49,490 bases of DNA, from contig NZ_BDBY01000087.1 in NCBI RefSeq assembly GCF_001613225.1, forward strand, positions 1 through 49,490, given 5' to 3'. The position numbers and the translations under genes are program-made. Under the pieces are notes generated by a model that was not told the DNA's origin, searched no databases, and saw only the letters and a program-made list of their open reading frames with translations. Position 1 is the stretch's first letter; every line of letters begins with the position of its first letter. This stretch comes from Nocardia pseudovaccinii NBRC 100343 (lineage in GTDB: Bacteria; Actinomycetota; Actinomycetes; Mycobacteriales; Mycobacteriaceae). Positions 45,234 through 49,490 of this stretch are shown piece after piece.

Positions 45234-45254
45234 TTGACGTTACGTCAAGGTCAA
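45234..45254 (-). promoter_or_regulatory. MerR-type promoter dyad
   Basis: A perfect palindrome TTGACGT-T-ACGTCAA at 45234-45248, followed by GGTCAA, which on the minus strand gives TTGACC just before the dyad. A -35 hexamer abutting a spacer dyad is the usual layout of MerR-family promoters with long spacers. It sits in the 68-base gap upstream of the MerR gene. Confidence 0.6.
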
Positions 45255-45257
45255 CCC

Positions 45258-46184
45258 TTAATGTACGTCCACCGACACCCGAGGTGTGACCACGGCAGGT
45301 TCGATCCGCGGCTTTGCGGCCACCTGACCGAGCAGCGTGCCGCCGAGCGCGATACCGAGTCCGACCACTTGCAGCGGGCTCAGCGCTTGGCCGAGCGCGA
45401 TCCACCCGATCACAGCCGCCGATACCGGGCTGAGCAGTCCGAGGAAGGCGACCGAGGTCGCGGGCGCCTTGGCGATGCCGCGGAACCAGAGGAAGTACGC
45501 CAACGCGGTGCCGATGACGCCGAGGTACAGGTAGCCGCCGACGGCCCGGCCGTCGAGTGCGGGCGGCGCACCCTCGATCAGAAAGGCGAGCGGTGCGATG
45601 AACAGGCCGCCGACGGTGAGCTGCCAACCGGTGATCGCGAGCGGTCCGACACCCTCGGGCCGACCCCAGCGCTGGGTGAGCACAGTGCCCATCGCCATGG
45701 ACGCCGCACCGGCGAGTCCGGCGATGACACCGACCGTATCGAGCTGCGCATTGGCGCGCAGCACCACGAGCGCGACCCCGAAGACACCGATCAGACCGGC
45801 GATCACCTTGCGCCCGTTCGGTTTTTCGGCGAGCACGACGGTCGCGAAGGCAAGTGCGAACATCGGCGCGACCGCGCCGAGAACACCGGCGACACCGCCG
45901 GGCAGCCGGTACGCGGCGAGGAACAACAGCGGGAAGAACGCGCCGATATTGAGGACACCGAGGGCAGCGGCGCGCCCGAGCCAGACCCCGCGCGGCAGCA
46001 CGCGGGTGATGGCGAGCAGCGCGAGCCCGGCGGGCAGGGCGCGCATCAGCGCGGTGAAGAGCGGACGGTCCGGCGGCAGGAATTCCGTGGTCACGGCATA
46101 GGTGGAGCCCCATGCGATCGGGGCGAGTGCGGCGAGCGCCAGGGTGCCCGCGTACGAGTCACGCGCGGCGGTGGTTGTTGTCAT
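45258..46184 (-). CDS. EamA/DMT-family transporter
   Basis: 308 residues with ten predicted membrane helices made of two EamA repeats (about 10-140 and 150-290). Typical features are PIAWGSTYAVTTEFLPPDRP in helix 1, LFLAAYRLPGGVAGVLGAVA, and the second-repeat GTALAYFLWFRGIAKAPATS. Such proteins export metabolites, amino acids or drugs. It is divergent from a MarR regulator with a long inverted repeat between, which points to substrate-induced expression. The substrate is unknown. Confidence 0.88.
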   Translation of the reverse strand: MTTTTAARDSYAGTLALAALAPIAWGSTYAVTTEFLPPDRPLFTALMRALPAGLALLAITRVLPRGVWLGRAAALGVLNIGAFFPLLFLAAYRLPGGVAGVLGAVAPMFALAFATVVLAEKPNGRKVIAGLIGVFGVALVVLRANAQLDTVGVIAGLAGAASMAMGTVLTQRWGRPEGVGPLAITGWQLTVGGLFIAPLAFLIEGAPPALDGRAVGGYLYLGVIGTALAYFLWFRGIAKAPATSVAFLGLLSPVSAAVIGWIALGQALSPLQVVGLGIALGGTLLGQVAAKPRIEPAVVTPRVSVDVH

Positions 46185-46201
46185 GTTGGTCGCTCCTCAT
46201 T

Positions 46202-46272
46202 GATAATCTCAACGTTGAAATATCTACTCGCTGGCATACCTCACCGTCAAGTAGATGAATGTTGAGATAATC
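46202..46272. promoter_or_regulatory. MarR operator region with large inverted repeat
   Basis: Two matching arms: 46202-46227 (containing ATCTCAACGTTGA and ATCTAC) and 46251-46272 (GTAGATGAATGTTGAGATAA). The arms are near reverse complements, and the left one also contains the perfect 10-bp palindrome TCAACGTTGA (46209-46218). They cover both start regions of the divergent exporter and MarR genes, as expected for a MarR autoregulatory site. Confidence 0.7.
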
Positions 46273-46290
46273 ACTATCGAGAGGAACGCC

Positions 46291-46791
46291 GTGGCCGACG
46301 CGATCGATCTGTTCACCGCGCACTGGAACCGGGAACGGCCGGACGTCGACGTGTCACCGATGGCGGTGATCGGGCGCATCCAGCGGCTTTCCCGTCTGTT
46401 GGAACAGGACCTGAAGAAGTTCTTCGCCGGACACAGAATGGAGTTCTGGGAGTTCGACATGCTCGCGACCCTGCGTCGCTCCGGTGGCGCCGACGGGCTC
46501 ACCGCGGGCGCGCTCAACCAGGTCGCCATGCTCACCTCGGGCGCCATCACCAACCGCATCGATCGCCTCGCAGCCAAGGGCCTCGTCGAGCGCGCACCCT
46601 GCCCAGAGGATCGCAGAGCAATCCGCGTCCAACTCACCGCCACCGGCCGCACTCTGATCGACGACCTACTGCCCCTGCACATGGCGAACGAGCAGCGCCT
46701 CCTCGCCGCACTCGATCAGCAGGACCGCGGTCACCTCGCCGATCTGCTGCGAACCCTGACCGAATCGCTGGGCGATACCGCGTCGCCCTGA
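46291..46791 (+). CDS. MarR-family transcriptional regulator
   Basis: 166 residues from GTG 46291, chosen because GAGAGGAAC lies just upstream; ATG 46255 in the same frame would place the start inside the operator arm. The winged helix is clear: FWEFDMLATLRRSGGADGLT, LNQVAMLTSGAITNRIDRLA, GLVERAPCPEDRRAIRVQLT. The DRR wing is conserved. It probably represses the divergent EamA exporter. Ligand unknown; the single Cys in the wing region (APCPED) could be a redox sensor but this is speculation. Confidence 0.88.
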   Translation: MADAIDLFTAHWNRERPDVDVSPMAVIGRIQRLSRLLEQDLKKFFAGHRMEFWEFDMLATLRRSGGADGLTAGALNQVAMLTSGAITNRIDRLAAKGLVERAPCPEDRRAIRVQLTATGRTLIDDLLPLHMANEQRLLAALDQQDRGHLADLLRTLTESLGDTASP

Positions 46792-46959
46792 TTCGACATC
46801 TGCCCGACTACGCCCGTCACAACTCCTGTCGTGCAGGCGAATTCGCAAATAGCGGCACCGGCTGAGGCAACCGGGAAAAGGCGCGGCCACCCCGGACCGA
46901 GTCAATCGCGCGGAAGCCACGGCTACCCGTGGACCGCGGCAATCGGTCGCGTGATGCGA

Positions 46960-48696
46960 CTAGAGCTCCTCGGTTGGTTCCGATTCCTTATTTGTCGGCG
47001 CGGTCGAGGGGATTGCGGGAGCGCGTGGGGGTGGCGGTGTTGGGGTTAACGCCGTGGTCGGGGCGACGGTGGTTCCGGGCGGGACCGCGACCTCGGGCGC
47101 GAAGGCGGCGCCTGGTGCTGCGGAATGTCCCGGCAACACGGCATTTCCGGGCGCGAGCGCGTCGCCGAGACCTGCGCTCTCGGGCATGCCATTCGCACCA
47201 CCCGACAACGCGCTCCCGGGCACTACATTGCTGTCGGGCAGCACGCGCCCGGGCGCGGTGGCACTGCCAGGCACGGCGTTCGCGCCTCCGGGCACTGCGC
47301 TTTCAGGTGAGCTATTCCCGCCGGGCCGTACCGCACGTCCGAGCGGCGCGCTTTCGGGCACGACATTCGCAGCACCGGGCACTGCGCCCTCGGGTGTGCT
47401 ATTCGCGCCGGGCGGTACGGCGCGCTCGTTACTGCCCGGCGGCCGGGTGCCGCCCGGCTTCCCCTCGCGCGCATCCGGCACCCGCTGCATCAGAGTCGTG
47501 AAGTCGACGACCTGGGCACCGAGCGTTGGTGTCGCGATGATGGCGCCGTTGGTGAAAAGCCGGTAGATACCGCCGTTTTGGGGTAGCGCCATTTCCGGGC
47601 CGAGCGGCTGGCCGACCGCGCTGTTCGCGCCGCCGATCCGGCGGTATTCGGCATCGATCGGGGATTCGGCGACGAGGGTCTGCTTGGGTGGGTCCACAGG
47701 ATTACCCGCGCCGACCACCGGGGTGCCGAGTTCGGCGGGTGTCGGTCCGACATCGAAGGCGTAGATATCGGCCGGTTCCCCACCGTCGGGTGCGGAGGAG
47801 TACTCCGAACGCAGGATTCGGCCGTCCCGCAAAAGCACCGTCCCCGCGGTCGATGCGATGGCGGCGGTCGCGCGCGGATCCTCCTTGGCAGTGCCGGGAT
47901 ACTCCTGACAGTCGGTGATATCGCAAGTCTGCGCGTATGGGTGGCGGTGCTCCGCCAGCGCGTACGAACGTGCCGCGATCGCTTGTGCGCGAAGGGCTTC
48001 CGTCGCTCCCTTGTCGACCCAGTTGGCCTGTACCTCCGCCGGGACGACGCCGAGCAGATAGTCCTCGACATCGACGCGGTTCACCGTGCGCGCCTCACCG
48101 TTTTCCATGGCAACGCCGAGTGAGCCGCGATATGCCGAACCACCGCACAGCGTCAGATGTTCGGCGGCGGGACGGTTGGGCCGCGGGTTGAGCGGATAGA
48201 TCCACGGGTCGGCGATCGCCCGCTGCCACAGCACCGCACCGTCACAGCCCATCGTGACAACCACATTCGCGCCGCCGTCGGGCAGCGCGGTGAGATGCGC
48301 GACCTGGCCGCGCGGCAGCATTTGGCCCGCGACTCGCAATCCGGCGTCGGCATAGACGTCCAGCGTCGAATCGTCCTGGGCGAACAGCCGCACCCCGACG
48401 GTGGTCGCCGAGATTTTGCCGAGCGTCGCGCCCGGGTAGTAGTGATCGAGGATGCGTTCGGCGGTCCAGCCGTCCAGGGCGCTGTCGAACGCGCCGACCT
48501 GGCTCATACCGCGCCCATGGCCCGGTCCCGCCAACGGCCGGACAGGGCCGTCGGTCGGCCAGACCCAGAACGCGAGTACTGTGCCCGCCAGCACGGCCGC
48601 ACCACCGGTGACCAGCACCGGACGGATGGAAATCGGAGTTCCCGGTATCCGTCGCCCGCCAATTCGCCTGCGTGGCGCACTCGTTTTCACCCGCAT
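46960..48696 (-). CDS. SpoIID/LytB-domain wall protein with Pro/Gly/Asn repeat tail
   Basis: 578 residues. One N-terminal membrane anchor (about 25-47) precedes a SpoIID/LytB domain (GHGRGMSQVGAFDSALDGWT near 58; VEDYLLGVVPAEVQANWVDK; EALRAQAIAARSYALAEHRH), the family of peptidoglycan glycan-strand lytic enzymes and their relatives. Four cysteines (CDITDCQEYPG and others) suit an exported fold. A single LGFP-like motif (IDAEYRRIGGANSAVGQPLG) follows, then from about residue 420 a roughly 120-residue tail of degenerate VPGGANAVPGSA-type units and a Pro/Thr end. GGGGGAGCG precedes the ATG. The tail is an unusual addition. The protein likely acts on or binds the wall; enzymatic activity is unproven. 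Confidence 0.8.
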   Translation of the reverse strand: MRVKTSAPRRRIGGRRIPGTPISIRPVLVTGGAAVLAGTVLAFWVWPTDGPVRPLAGPGHGRGMSQVGAFDSALDGWTAERILDHYYPGATLGKISATTVGVRLFAQDDSTLDVYADAGLRVAGQMLPRGQVAHLTALPDGGANVVVTMGCDGAVLWQRAIADPWIYPLNPRPNRPAAEHLTLCGGSAYRGSLGVAMENGEARTVNRVDVEDYLLGVVPAEVQANWVDKGATEALRAQAIAARSYALAEHRHPYAQTCDITDCQEYPGTAKEDPRATAAIASTAGTVLLRDGRILRSEYSSAPDGGEPADIYAFDVGPTPAELGTPVVGAGNPVDPPKQTLVAESPIDAEYRRIGGANSAVGQPLGPEMALPQNGGIYRLFTNGAIIATPTLGAQVVDFTTLMQRVPDAREGKPGGTRPPGSNERAVPPGANSTPEGAVPGAANVVPESAPLGRAVRPGGNSSPESAVPGGANAVPGSATAPGRVLPDSNVVPGSALSGGANGMPESAGLGDALAPGNAVLPGHSAAPGAAFAPEVAVPPGTTVAPTTALTPTPPPPRAPAIPSTAPTNKESEPTEEL

Positions 48697-48966
48697 TTTT
48701 CGCTCCCCCGCGTCGCGTCATTCCGGTGCCGTTTACTTCGCATCCGTTCACTCCCACGGTTTTCCAGGACCTGATCGGTTCGATACCAGTCGGCATGTCG
48801 TTCCATCCGGCCGCAAATCGAGAGCTACATTTGAGCAATCACATAATCCTCAACCAGAGGTTTAGATATGTGACAGTTGTGAACTAGTGTGGTCGTTGAT
48901 GCATCAGGAAGCAACCCTGACATTCATGCAGATGATCGCTCCGGTTCGACCTGATTGGAGATGCTC

Positions 48967-49490
48967 GTGCCGTACCGCAAACCGAAACGTTCCTACGTGC
49001 TCCCGGTTGTCACCACACTTGCGGTAGCGGCTCCGCTCGCGACGTTCACGCTGAGCGATTCGACCGATTACCGCGCGACAACTGATAGCGAGCTCGCCGC
49101 AATCCCCGCGCAATTGGCCGAGGTGGTTCTCACCACAGCGCCCGACATCACCCTTCCGCTGCGCGAACTCACCGGTCTCGACCTGCCTGATCTGCACCTT
49201 TCAGATCTCCGCATGCTGCCGATTCCGGAATCCATTCCGGTTCCCCAAGGTTTGCCACTGCCGCCCGGTATCGAGCTACCGACAGAAATTCCCCTACCCA
49301 AGCTCGACCCCGAACACAGCGCACCGAGCCAATCGGTTCCCGGCCAATACGTTCCCGGCCAAACGGTTCCGGGCCAATCGCTCCCTGGCCAAACAGTTCC
49401 GGGCCAGAGCACACCCGCCCAGTCGCTCCCTGGCCAAACGATTCCGGGCCAGAGCACACCCGCCCAGTCGCTCCCCGGCCAAACGATTCC
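48967..49490 (+). CDS. erp: Erp (PirG)-like exported repeat protein, 5' part
   Basis: The open frame runs off the window edge; at least 174 codons are visible. GTG 48967 (PYRKPKRSYVLPVVTTLAVA) is preferred over ATG 48961 because GGAG lies six bases before it. A basic start and one hydrophobic segment form a signal sequence or anchor. Then comes an acidic/Leu/Pro-rich stretch, and from codon 123 pentapeptide repeats of form V-P-G-Q-[ST] with variants T-P-A-Q-S. This layout matches mycobacterial Erp, which carries PGLTS repeats and lies next to glf; here glf is 8.5 kb away. The repeat unit differs from Erp, so orthology is an inference from architecture and synteny. The C-terminal domain is not visible. 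Confidence 0.62.
   Translation, partial: MPYRKPKRSYVLPVVTTLAVAAPLATFTLSDSTDYRATTDSELAAIPAQLAEVVLTTAPDITLPLRELTGLDLPDLHLSDLRMLPIPESIPVPQGLPLPPGIELPTEIPLPKLDPEHSAPSQSVPGQYVPGQTVPGQSLPGQTVPGQSTPAQSLPGQTIPGQSTPAQSLPGQTI
49333..49490 (+). repeat. In-frame tandem repeats of the Erp-like gene
   Basis: 15-bp units coding V-P-G-Q-x, merging into a 45-bp period from about 49381 (LPGQTVPGQSTPAQS, twice nearly identical, then a third partial copy at the window end). The copies differ by only one or two bases, so the array is young and probably length-variable. Confidence 0.85.

Noticed and set aside
49333..49490. Possible CRISPR-like repeats at the window end
   Set aside because: The repeats are contiguous, in frame and code for a Pro-Gly-Gln protein motif with no unique spacers.

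Overview
The window is high-GC actinobacterial DNA from a mycolic-acid-containing genus, most likely Nocardia (an inference from gene content and paralogue number). It carries nearly the whole chromosomal locus for building the arabinogalactan-mycolate cell envelope, in an order close to the Mycobacterium tuberculosis aftA-emb / accD4-pks13-fadD32 / fbp-aftB-ubiA-PAP2-glfT2-glf-erp block. That block is broken up by accessory insertions and dotted with gene remnants.

Layout. 1-6893 (+): the end of aftA, an extra GT-C-like membrane protein, and a first Emb arabinosyltransferase. 6957-10231: an accessory block with a Uma2 nuclease-like protein, a severed dehydratase fused end-to-end with a severed TPR-regulator remnant, and a quinone-oxidoreductase/HxlR divergent pair. 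10442-13810 (-): a second Emb enzyme facing the first. 14152-14649 (+): a cyclophilin. 14709-23643 (-): accD4, pks13 and fadD32, the mycolate condensation operon. 23836-26581 (-): an F420-type LLM oxidoreductase, a Culp6-like cutinase-family hydrolase and a translationally coupled DUF732 lipoprotein. 26684-33325 (-): four intact mycolyltransferases (one with LGFP repeats) and one decayed copy. 33564-40391 (-): aftB, ubiA, a PAP2 phosphatase, glfT2, a 26-codon ORF and glf, tightly packed with overlapping ends.

40593-46791 is a second accessory block: a secreted protein of unknown function, a frameshifted enoyl-CoA hydratase remnant, a divergent SDR/TetR pair with two operator-like palindromes, a small membrane protein, a MerR-TipAS regulator, and a DMT exporter divergent from a MarR regulator. 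The window ends with a SpoIID/LytB-domain protein and, divergently, the start of an Erp-like exported repeat protein cut by the window edge.

How the genes work together: Glf and GlfT2 make galactan. UbiA and the PAP2 phosphatase act in decaprenyl-phosphoarabinose supply. AftA, the Emb proteins and AftB build the arabinan. AccD4, FadD32 and Pks13 make mycolic acids, and the Ag85-type enzymes transfer mycolates onto arabinan and trehalose. Strong hairpin terminators separate most transcription units. No tRNA, rRNA, CRISPR array or complete insertion sequence was recognised.
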